Shown: positions 40,023 through 48,313 of the stretch, in pieces
How the letters are laid out: each line of letters begins with the position of its first letter
How positions within the stretch are numbered: position 1 is the first letter of the stretch
Assembly (NCBI RefSeq): GCF_021596945.1
Contig: NZ_CP063779.1
Location: 1,587,592-1,651,591, forward strand
Direction of reading: 5' to 3'
Length of the DNA: 64,000 nt
From: Mongoliitalea daihaiensis
GTDB taxonomy: Bacteria; Bacteroidota; Bacteroidia; Cytophagales; Cyclobacteriaceae
The notes under the pieces: generated by a model
What the model was told of the DNA's origin: nothing
What the model saw: the letters and a program-made list of their open reading frames with translations, nothing else
Database searches by the model: none
Translations under genes and position numbers: made by a program

Positions 40023-42353
40023 TCAATATTTTAGTTGTTCGTGTTTATTCCATAAACCCCAAGATTGGCCTACATCTCCTTCCTGTCTTACCTTCCATGA
40101 TTCATCGAAAGAGGAGAAGTAGAAGAGTTCCACCTGGGATTCCTTAGCCCAACGCTGGGCATTGATAAAGTAGTGTACAGCATTTTCTGCCGATGGTTCG
40201 GCTGCGTGCAGGGCTGTGCCTTTATCCGGCCAGCCTGTTTCGGTGATGATCACTTTCTTTCCGTTGGATGCATTTTTTACCAATTCATACATATTGCTTA
40301 AATGGCTACTCGCATTGGAAATATGAATTCCTTCCCAAAACGGATAACAGTTAACCAAAATCACATCGCAGGCCTCCATGAGTTGAGGATGGGAAAGGAA
40401 TTGATTGTAGGTATCTACATAAGCGACTGGTACATGGGGGATTTCCTTTTTCACCTGATGGATATAGGCTATGAGTTCTGCTAAGGTCAGGTCACCTCTC
40501 ATCAGTACTTCATTGCCAATCACAGCAATATCCACCAAGCCTTCTTTAGCGAGTGCCACCAAAGAGTTGATTTCCCGTAGATTCATCTCCTTATTCGCAT
40601 CAACCCAAGCTCCAGTCATGGTTTTTAAACCAAACTTTCGAGCAGCTTTAGGAATCAGTTCGTTGCCACCGGTGCAAGAAAAAGAACGTATCCACTCCGT
40701 ATGTGGAGCGATGATTTCCATTCTTCGGTAAATCTGTTCTTCGCTCAATGGGTCGCCAATTTGTTGTCCTTCTAAGTATGGGCTGAAACAGATACCATGG
40801 AGACCACTTCCTAAGATTCCATTGAAAAGGCTTTTCACTTCCGCAGGTGAATGTGCAGTTAGGTCTATATCTGTTTTCAAGGCTTCCCGTTGTGCGACTA
40901 CCAAGGATGTTTGGGATTGGTAAAGTGGGATGGTTACTTCAGTTTTTCCTGTTTTTCTGGCATTCAATTCCGCACGGATCTGATTGGCCCGCTCCTCATC
41001 TACATCGTAATCATGCATAAGGTACATGGCTGCCAACGTTCCAAGCATGGGTAATCCAGAGAAGAAGATCCGTAAGCCATCCACAGCCCCTTCTGGCTGA
41101 ACAGCTGCATTGCCATCAAATCCTACCACTGTCAAAATCACCCCGCTCAAGCCACCAGCAATGGCGAAACCAAACTTCACCATGTACCAATAGATTGCAC
41201 CAAACACGCCTTCTCTTCGCACTCCGTAATTCAATTCGTCCAAGTCAATGACATCCGCAGTCATGGACATCATCAGCACAAAAAGGCTTCCGATACCGAA
41301 GGAGTGGAATGGTAGGGAGAAAATAAACATCCAAGGTTTTCCGGGTACAAAAAGAAACCATAAAGAAGCATAGCCTATCAAGGCAATTCCCTGAGATACC
41401 ATGAAAGCGTTTTTCTTTCCGATTTTTCTGGACATAGCTGCTACAATCGGGATCACAATAAAGGTGGTCACCAATGCGCCTACACTGCCAAAAATCGGAG
41501 TCCAATAGCCAGCTGCACCGGCATCTCCATTAAATAAATGCCATACGACAATGAAAAATACAAAACCTGCTACGGTATTGAATGCATTGAAGATAAAGAA
41601 GGTGGAAATACAAAGTTTTCGGAATGGTCTCGAAGCAAAAGCTTCCTTGAAACCTTTGATGATCTGTGCAACACTATCACCTATGGCATTAAATGTAAGG
41701 GGTGAGAAATTCTCGTTTTTCGTTGATTTACTCGGGATGAATATCGCTGGAATCATCGCGCAAACAGAAAAGATTACAGCTACCCAAATGGATAATTGAC
41801 GGGTAGCGGCTTCTGGACTTGGAAACCAGCTAGGATCGTACATGATCACCCAAAACCAGGGGGCGATTACCCATGCCCATTGTCCTATCCATTGGGCAAT
41901 CGCCATGATCTGAGTGCGCTCATGGAAGTCTTCACTCATCTCGTAGCCCATAGCGACATATGGCACACTGAAAATGGTCAAGCCTATGTAAAAGCCGAAT
42001 GAACCTAGTAAGAAATAGGTGAAATTATAGCTTACACTATTTTCTCCGTATAGTTGCCACATTCCTGTGAAAGCAACTCCCATGATGATGGCTCCAAGAA
42101 ATACATATTGACGCCTTCTACCCCAAACGGACTTTGTGTTGTCAGAGATGAAGCCCATGATAGGGTCAGTTACAGCGTCAAGTACCCGTGGGAGGAAATA
42201 GACTACCCCCCACATCCATCCGGGGAATCCCAGATTTTGTACCAGCACGACCATAAATATTCCTAGTGAAGCGGGAAACATTTGGTTGGCAAGCATGCCC
42301 ATCCCGAAGGCAATCTTTTGCCCCATAGGGACTGTACGAGCGGTTGTTGACAT
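40023..42353 (-). CDS. MFS sugar symporter (GPH type) fused to a GH17 glucanase
   Basis: A protein of 776 residues. Residues about 10-465 are a 12-helix GPH/MelB-like symporter, with PRVLDAVTDPIMGFISDNTK (the family D-x3-D-P motif) and DVIDLDELNYGVRREG. After a linker (about 466-495), residues about 496-776 are a complete GH17 barrel with acid/base E615 (VIGNEVLMRG) and nucleophile E705 (TETGWPDKG). There is no break in frame. With a 12-helix topology the enzyme domain faces the cytoplasm, so glucan oligosaccharides could be imported and cut by one protein. It is first of the tandem GH17 pair and downstream of a GH17-like lipoprotein. Confidence 0.9.
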   Translation of the reverse strand: MSTTARTVPMGQKIAFGMGMLANQMFPASLGIFMVVLVQNLGFPGWMWGVVYFLPRVLDAVTDPIMGFISDNTKSVWGRRRQYVFLGAIIMGVAFTGMWQLYGENSVSYNFTYFLLGSFGFYIGLTIFSVPYVAMGYEMSEDFHERTQIMAIAQWIGQWAWVIAPWFWVIMYDPSWFPSPEAATRQLSIWVAVIFSVCAMIPAIFIPSKSTKNENFSPLTFNAIGDSVAQIIKGFKEAFASRPFRKLCISTFFIFNAFNTVAGFVFFIVVWHLFNGDAGAAGYWTPIFGSVGALVTTFIVIPIVAAMSRKIGKKNAFMVSQGIALIGYASLWFLFVPGKPWMFIFSLPFHSFGIGSLFVLMMSMTADVIDLDELNYGVRREGVFGAIYWYMVKFGFAIAGGLSGVILTVVGFDGNAAVQPEGAVDGLRIFFSGLPMLGTLAAMYLMHDYDVDEERANQIRAELNARKTGKTEVTIPLYQSQTSLVVAQREALKTDIDLTAHSPAEVKSLFNGILGSGLHGICFSPYLEGQQIGDPLSEEQIYRRMEIIAPHTEWIRSFSCTGGNELIPKAARKFGLKTMTGAWVDANKEMNLREINSLVALAKEGLVDIAVIGNEVLMRGDLTLAELIAYIHQVKKEIPHVPVAYVDTYNQFLSHPQLMEACDVILVNCYPFWEGIHISNASSHLSNMYELVKNASNGKKVIITETGWPDKGTALHAAEPSAENAVHYFINAQRWAKESQVELFYFSSFDESWKVRQEGDVGQSWGLWNKHEQLKY

Positions 42354-42406
42354 AATTTTGGGTTGTGTGGTTAATTGTAATGGTATGTCAGTGGTTAAAG
42401 TGTATG

Positions 42407-43675
42407 TTATTTCGCTGGCGGAGCCATCACTGTCTGAAGTATTTTTTCTTTGTCCCCTCCAAAGGTTTTGATAATTGGATTGCCATCTCTGGTAAGCCCA
42501 TCAAAAACACCTTGATCTACCAAATCCCATAAAGCGTATTTAGCTTCTCCTTTTTCAGTGAATAATCCAAAATGGTTTTCTGAACCGATTGGATTGGTGG
42601 CGTCTTTCCAAGGTTCATTGAATCCTTCAAAATAGAAGCAGGAAATACCTGCCGCATCGGTCCATTCACGCATCAGTTGGTGAAATTTAGCCTGCTTGTA
42701 CTCATCGGTAGCTCTAGAGCCTTCCGGTCCATATAATCCATCTGAAGTAGATGCCCAACCGGTTTCACCAATGTGAACAGGCTTATTTACGCCAATGCTT
42801 TTCATGTAATTGGTCACCGAATCGTACTGTGCTTTGGCAAATTCAATGGAGCGGATCATGGCTCTGTCAACTTTTTCGATTTCAGTCAATTTAGAATCCT
42901 CCACAGGAACTCTCCAGAAATCTGGATTGTAGTGGGAGTTATGGTAAGGATAGGTATGCATGGAAATAAAGTCCACGGAGCGAATCAATTCATTCAGGTC
43001 TTCTATATGATATTCCGGGCCACCACCACCCCAAGAGGAGAAGTCATCGGAACTCGTGATCCACAAATCTTTTGGAAGTTTTCCTTCTGCTTTTAAAGCC
43101 TGGGTATGTTTCACCCACTTGAGGATGACATCTGGTTGCACATAATAGCTAGTTGCCCATTTGACCATTGCTTCATTACCAATGGCAAGGATTTTAACGA
43201 TATCGGGATATTGATTGACAAGCGCTACGGCACGGTTGATTTCTTCTTCATTTTGTTCACTTTCAATATTATGGTCAGGCTCCATACCAGTCCATGCATT
43301 TTTGCAGTCAATCCATGCGCCTAACATCAGGTACATTTCAAAGGAAGGGTCTTCTGCTTTGATTTCGGAGATGGCTTTGAGCAAATTGGATGCGTGTGCA
43401 AATTGTACGTTGTAGGTCCGAAGGAGTCGGATACCCATCGCATGTAAAATTCTCACATCTTCTTTCAATTGTGCTACTGTGGGTTGAATCTCTCGTGATT
43501 TCTCTCTATACCCTTCGTACGAAATAGCCCTGTAGGCCGGATTACCTAAAATATCTTGTGCTGTCACTTCTTTTATAGATTTATCTGATTGTTCTGTTGA
43601 TTGATTACTACTGCATGAAAAGCCTGCTGCTAATGATACCCATATGCAAAGGGACTTAATGAAGTTAGATTTCAT
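42407..43675 (-). CDS. GH17-like lipoprotein glycosidase
   Basis: A protein of 422 residues with a lipoprotein signal (cleavage before C21, LAAGFSC). A TIM-barrel enzyme follows, with acid/base E168 in LAIGNEAMVKW and nucleophile E304 in HIGETGWAST; HTYPYHN and YFEGFNEPWKD are also barrel motifs. Related to bacterial GH17 or closely allied clan GH-A beta-glucanases. It is located outside the cytoplasm, so it could trim beta-glucan before uptake by the symporter fusion 54 bases downstream. Same-strand cluster with GH3 and GH2-like genes. Confidence 0.82.
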   Translation of the reverse strand: MKSNFIKSLCIWVSLAAGFSCSSNQSTEQSDKSIKEVTAQDILGNPAYRAISYEGYREKSREIQPTVAQLKEDVRILHAMGIRLLRTYNVQFAHASNLLKAISEIKAEDPSFEMYLMLGAWIDCKNAWTGMEPDHNIESEQNEEEINRAVALVNQYPDIVKILAIGNEAMVKWATSYYVQPDVILKWVKHTQALKAEGKLPKDLWITSSDDFSSWGGGGPEYHIEDLNELIRSVDFISMHTYPYHNSHYNPDFWRVPVEDSKLTEIEKVDRAMIRSIEFAKAQYDSVTNYMKSIGVNKPVHIGETGWASTSDGLYGPEGSRATDEYKQAKFHQLMREWTDAAGISCFYFEGFNEPWKDATNPIGSENHFGLFTEKGEAKYALWDLVDQGVFDGLTRDGNPIIKTFGGDKEKILQTVMAPPAK

Positions 43676-43693
43676 GGGATTATTGTTTAGGTG

Positions 43694-45406
43694 TTACCGA
43701 TAAGTTAATCCAAAACCAATGGGGAAAAGAGGCGTGATGGATGTGTCCCAATAATTTGGACCATATTTCCCATCGAAATCCGCTATTGATTTGGGCCAAG
43801 AATGAGGAAGTTTTCCTTTGAAGTCAAATTGCCCAAAGAGTACTTCCGCAATTCCATCGCCTTCCGAACCTGGCAACCAAGCTGCTACAAATGCATCGCT
43901 TAGATTGATTTGATCCGTAACTACCAATGGTCTCCCCGAAATCATCACGACTACCGTTGGAATTCCTTTGGCGGCATATGTTTGGATGTATTGCTGATGA
44001 TCTTCTGTCAATGTAAGTTGGAACAAATTCATTTCTCCTCCAATATCTCCGAAAAACTCTGCATAAGGTTTTTCTCCCACGACAACGATTGCCACATCTG
44101 CATCTTCCACAGTTGCTGAACCATCCATATCGTAAATGACTTCTTGTCCAGCTAACCGTTGTATTCCCTCCAAAATAGTTGTAGCCCCCGCATAGTTTTC
44201 TTCTGTTCCCTGCCAGTTTACCGTCCAACCTCCTGATTGAAGGCCGGAATTATGGGCAAACGCTCCCACTACCACAATTTTTGATGATTTTTTGAGTGGG
44301 AGGATATTGTTTTCATTTTTCAATAACACCAAAGATTCTCTAACGGCTTGCTTGGCCACAGCCCGGTGTTCTGGAATTCCGATTTTCTGTATTAAACTTT
44401 TGTCTGGGAAGGGGTTGTCAAAAACGCCGAATCTAAATTTTTGTCGGAGAATTCTTCGGACTGCATCATCGATGCGCTCCTCGGGTATTTCTCCCTCCAA
44501 CACACCCTTTTTCACGCCTTCCTGAAACATGTCCAAATCCCCATCCACAGCCATAACCACATCGACTCCTGCATTGATGATGGCATTTTGTCCAAAGCGG
44601 GAATAGGCTTTCCAGTCAGAAACCAAAATTCCTTGGAAGCCAAGTGTCTCTTTCAACAATCCTGTGAGCAATTCTTTATGCGCATGCATGGGGACTTCGT
44701 GCAAGGTATTGAATGATGCCATGATGGAGGCAATACCAGCTTCAATCGCTCCTTGGTAGGGGGGTAGCAGTCTTTTCATGACTTCTTCCTCACTTAACGT
44801 TGTATTTCCGCCTTCCACGCCATAATCCGTGGAACCATCACCTATGAAATGCTTGGCTGTAGCCATTACACCCGAATTTCCATTGGGTCCTTGGTGACCT
44901 TTCACGGATGCTTTGGTGAGTTGGGTGGTGATATCCGTACTTTCAGAAAATGCCTCATACACACGTCCCCATTTTTCATTGAATGGAATGGCTACGCATG
45001 GAGAAAATACCCAATTAAAACCAGTTGCTTTGGATTCGATTGCGGTGATAGTGGCGGCTTTTTCGACTAGCTCTGCGTTATTTGCAGCTCCCAAACCAAT
45101 ATTGTGGGGGAAAATAGTAGCTCCTTCATACGTGTTTTGTCCATGCACAGCATCTACTCCAAATATCAAGGGAATCCCCAAACGGGTGGATAATGCCTGT
45201 CTTTGAAACGCATTGAATTTATCCTGCCAAGCAGCTGCATCTACTCCGGGAAGTGGTCCTTGCGTATGAATTACCGAGCCGATAAACTTTGTTTGTATAT
45301 CTTCTACACTGACATCATCAAAATGACGCACTTGAGTCATCTGACCGATTTTTTCATCCAGAGTCATTTGGGCAAGCAAGGCTTCTATTTTTTCTTCTAC
45401 TGCCAT
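43694..45406 (-). CDS. GH3 beta-glucosidase, cytoplasmic
   Basis: A protein of 570 residues: GH3 N-terminal barrel with GVDAVHGQNTY, AKHFIGDG (K185-H186) and nucleophile D264 in ILVSDWKAYSR, then the GH3 C-terminal alpha/beta sandwich (about 350-570, with VVVGAFAHNSG and WLPGSEGDGIAEVLFG). No signal peptide is visible, unlike most Bacteroidota GH3 enzymes, so cytoplasmic. It would release glucose from the short beta-glucan chains made by the GH17 enzymes. It lies 19 bases upstream of the GH17 lipoprotein gene in the same operon. Confidence 0.9.
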   Translation of the reverse strand: MAVEEKIEALLAQMTLDEKIGQMTQVRHFDDVSVEDIQTKFIGSVIHTQGPLPGVDAAAWQDKFNAFQRQALSTRLGIPLIFGVDAVHGQNTYEGATIFPHNIGLGAANNAELVEKAATITAIESKATGFNWVFSPCVAIPFNEKWGRVYEAFSESTDITTQLTKASVKGHQGPNGNSGVMATAKHFIGDGSTDYGVEGGNTTLSEEEVMKRLLPPYQGAIEAGIASIMASFNTLHEVPMHAHKELLTGLLKETLGFQGILVSDWKAYSRFGQNAIINAGVDVVMAVDGDLDMFQEGVKKGVLEGEIPEERIDDAVRRILRQKFRFGVFDNPFPDKSLIQKIGIPEHRAVAKQAVRESLVLLKNENNILPLKKSSKIVVVGAFAHNSGLQSGGWTVNWQGTEENYAGATTILEGIQRLAGQEVIYDMDGSATVEDADVAIVVVGEKPYAEFFGDIGGEMNLFQLTLTEDHQQYIQTYAAKGIPTVVVMISGRPLVVTDQINLSDAFVAAWLPGSEGDGIAEVLFGQFDFKGKLPHSWPKSIADFDGKYGPNYWDTSITPLFPIGFGLTYR

Positions 45407-45433
45407 AGTTTTAATTGAATCTAACCGGTGTAT

Positions 45434-46723
45434 TCATGTATCAGGACCTTCGGATATAGCTTTCGCTTTGGCGGCATGGAGATCTATTTTTTTAAATTTG
45501 CTTTGAAGATCCTGTAAATTTAGCTCTGATGCGTAAGGATTGATTTCATGGACTTGCTGAAGTACGTAGTATGCTGCTCTAGGATAAAGGGGATAATGCC
45601 CATCTTGGGTGGTAGCTCCTTTGGCACAGATACCAAACCATTCCTCGTTCATGTTATTTTGGCCCTCCATGTAATCATGAAAATAGCCTCCGTTGGACCA
45701 AGTGGATTCTGTATTGTGTTTGGAGAGGTCTTTGGTTTGTCCTACTTTCCACCAACCATCGCTGAATTGAAAGGTAAACCCTCCTAAAGAATTTCCGGCT
45801 TTGCCCAGTCCTGCGGCATTTTCGTACATTTCTTTCCAGTTGGCCAGCAAATACATGGCCTGAGATTCTTGATCTTCCTCGTTGTTGATGGCGTGGTAAG
45901 CATCTGCTCCCAATTCTGTCAATAGCACCGGCTTGTTTAATTCATTCAATACCCTGTCATAGGTGTCGCCAAAAGAAAGCCCTCGGTAGATATTGATACC
46001 AAAAATGTCAATGTCCTTACACTCCTCTGCAATGATTTCTAAAAACAACAAGTCTCCATTACAAATCGCAACCGGGTGATTGGTGGAGATTTTTTTCATT
46101 TCCAAGGTAGCCTCGTTGAATAAACGATACATGGCTCTTGCTCGCTTGGTAGATTCCTTATCCTGAACAGGAATATCCTCTGTTTCAGCTCCTCCCCAAA
46201 AAAGTCCGTAATTGTTTTCGTTCCCCAATAAGTATAACAATAAACCCGGGGTACTTTTATAATCCTGAGTCATTTTGCGTACTTCATCCAAAAGAATCTT
46301 TTGAACTCTGGGGTCGGCATATTCTGTGTTTGCCATCCAAGTTCCATCTACTTCTACTCCATATCTCCCAAAGGAATGATTGAGCATGGTGTAAATCCCA
46401 TAATTTTCATAGATGTAGGTAATCCACTTGGCAGGTATGCCTGTGTACACTCGAATGGCATTGACGCCCATTGCTTGCAATAGTGACATTTCATCATCCA
46501 AGGCTTTTTGGATGAATGCATCAGATTTTTTCCAAAGATTGTAATTGTAATTGGTGCCGATGGGGAAGTAATCCCAGTTCATACCATTGACCATAAAATC
46601 CTTGCCATCGACTTGCAGCCGCATGCCGGAGTCATCGTGGATGACGGTAACTTGGTTATTTGGAGCACTTGCACATGCCAGTAAAAAAAGCATGCAAAAT
46701 GCCAAGGGGTTTAGGTACTTCAT
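45434..46723 (-). CDS. GH2-like TIM-barrel glycosidase lipoprotein
   Basis: About 429 residues. ATG 46723 opens MKYLNPLAFCMLFLLACAS, a lipoprotein signal with cysteine at position 17. The catalytic barrel resembles the C-terminal domain of GH2: FMVNGMNWDYFP at the start, acid/base Glu in LLGNENNYGLFW and nucleophile Glu in PVLLTELGADAY. The GH2 sandwich domains are absent. First gene of the beta-glucan operon, so the promoter should lie in 46724-47107. Substrate uncertain; the context suggests beta-glucan or a branch-point linkage. Confidence 0.8.
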   Translation of the reverse strand: MKYLNPLAFCMLFLLACASAPNNQVTVIHDDSGMRLQVDGKDFMVNGMNWDYFPIGTNYNYNLWKKSDAFIQKALDDEMSLLQAMGVNAIRVYTGIPAKWITYIYENYGIYTMLNHSFGRYGVEVDGTWMANTEYADPRVQKILLDEVRKMTQDYKSTPGLLLYLLGNENNYGLFWGGAETEDIPVQDKESTKRARAMYRLFNEATLEMKKISTNHPVAICNGDLLFLEIIAEECKDIDIFGINIYRGLSFGDTYDRVLNELNKPVLLTELGADAYHAINNEEDQESQAMYLLANWKEMYENAAGLGKAGNSLGGFTFQFSDGWWKVGQTKDLSKHNTESTWSNGGYFHDYMEGQNNMNEEWFGICAKGATTQDGHYPLYPRAAYYVLQQVHEINPYASELNLQDLQSKFKKIDLHAAKAKAISEGPDT

Positions 46724-46946
46724 AAACAGAAAATATAAAAACATGCAACTTCCTCATGAAGCAGCAGATAATAATTTCTACAATTAGCATGTAATTACTC
46801 GAATAAGGTCAAAAAATCAAAGTGTAGGAATACATCAATTCTTTCTTTTGACTACTACAAAACTTCAAAAAATGCTTTATAGTGCCATTTTTTTAAGTTA
46901 TTAGGCTTAATTCTGATTCTACAAGTGGTTTTGTGTAGTTTTAATT

Positions 46947-46991
46947 TTTACCATGAAAAATGAAGATTTGAATTTCGAATTTCATGGTAAA
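46947..46991. promoter_or_regulatory. Perfect 12-bp inverted repeat in a divergent intergenic region
   Basis: TTTACCATGAAA and TTTCATGGTAAA separated by 21 bases, in the 384-base region between the beta-glucan operon and the 47108 gene. No T tract follows, so an operator is more likely than a terminator. Nothing else was found in this region. Confidence 0.5.
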
Positions 46992-47107
46992 TAGTTTAAG
47001 TTACATATTCTCCAAAGGGTCCGAAAAAAATACTAGTCATTGAATGCGAGTCTCTTCTTTTTTCTTCCTTTAAAACAATTGATTATATTTCGGTAAATCT
47101 TTTCACT

Positions 47108-48313
47108 ATGAAAACATACGCAATAACAGCCGTTTTGACAGAAGAAAAAGTAGCTTCTGATGTTAAGGAGTCGACTCGATTGATTCCTATCTATGTTTAC
47201 GCATCTGTGTTTGCTTCTCTCTGTATTGTCATTGGATTGATATGGGATATATCTTGGCATATGAGTGTGGGAAGAGATGGCTTATTTTCACCTCCCCATA
47301 TTGCGATTTACGTAGGAGCATTGATTGCAGGAGTGTTTTCAGGAATCAAGGTATTGAAAACAAGTTTTTGGAGTAGTACAGAAGAAAAATCTCAAGCGAT
47401 CAGGTTCTGGGGGATTTTTCATGGGTCCTTGGGTGCCATGTTTTGTATTTGGGGAGCATTTGCTATGCTGACCTCTGCTCCTTTTGATGATTGGTGGCAC
47501 AATACATATGGCTTGGATGTACAGATTCTTTCTCCCCCACATGTGTTGTTGGGTTTGGGCATGATTATGATTCAATTTGGTGCGATGATATCTGTGACAG
47601 CCCTGCAAAACAGGTTGAAAGATGCAGTGACAGCTAAGGCTGGTCTTCATTTACAATGGATGTTTGCGTTGACAGCAGGGATTTTATTAACCATGGTGTA
47701 TGTTTTAGTTTCCCAATACTTTTGGACTTTCCGAATGCATGGAGTCTTGATGTATCAAATAGCAGCATTAGCATTTCCCTTATTTATGGTTTCTGTGACT
47801 TATGCAGCCCCCTATCCATGGGCATGTACCAAGATGGCAGCATCCTATACTTTTATCATGGCAGCGATGGTTTGGATCTTGCCATTTTTTCCCGCTGAGC
47901 CTTTATTGAGTCCTATTTACAACTTCATTACGCATATGCAGCCCTATCATTTTCCTGTTCTGTTGATAGTGCCTGCCATCGGAATAGATTTGGTACTTAT
48001 GAGATCCAAAAAAATGAATAAATGGTTGCTAGCGGGTTTGTTGGCTGTAGTTTTCTTACTTCTTTTTGTTCCAGCCCAGTGGTATTTTGCTGAATTCCTA
48101 CAGACAGAAGCTGCTCGAGGTTGGTTTTTTGGAAGGTCATCCTGGGCTTACATGACTCCACCGGATTCTTTCATACGTTACAATTTCCATCCTGAATACG
48201 TAGATACGGGTTGGTCTTTGGTAAAAGGGCTTTTGATTGCTTTACCGATTGCAGCTATTTCGTCAAGAGTTGGCTTGTCATGGGGAAACTGGATGAAACA
48301 GGTGAAAAGATGA
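47108..48313 (+). CDS. Polytopic membrane protein with repeated D-x2-WH ... SPPH motifs, unknown function
   Basis: A protein of 401 residues with about 9 or 10 transmembrane helices and no recognised family. It has an internal repeat: WDISWHMSVGRDGLFSPPH (about residues 47-65) and FDDWWHNTYGLDVQILSPPH (about 127-146), each with Asp, Trp-His and Pro-Pro-His at the membrane face. The paired histidines could bind a metal or haem; this is inference. The stop overlaps the start of the next gene as ATGA, so the two proteins are translationally coupled and probably form a complex. Confidence 0.7.
   Translation: MKTYAITAVLTEEKVASDVKESTRLIPIYVYASVFASLCIVIGLIWDISWHMSVGRDGLFSPPHIAIYVGALIAGVFSGIKVLKTSFWSSTEEKSQAIRFWGIFHGSLGAMFCIWGAFAMLTSAPFDDWWHNTYGLDVQILSPPHVLLGLGMIMIQFGAMISVTALQNRLKDAVTAKAGLHLQWMFALTAGILLTMVYVLVSQYFWTFRMHGVLMYQIAALAFPLFMVSVTYAAPYPWACTKMAASYTFIMAAMVWILPFFPAEPLLSPIYNFITHMQPYHFPVLLIVPAIGIDLVLMRSKKMNKWLLAGLLAVVFLLLFVPAQWYFAEFLQTEAARGWFFGRSSWAYMTPPDSFIRYNFHPEYVDTGWSLVKGLLIALPIAAISSRVGLSWGNWMKQVKR

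Noticed and set aside
41796-45418. Plus-strand ORFs opposite the glycoside hydrolases
   Set aside because: Short shadows of the real minus-strand genes, with no conserved features.
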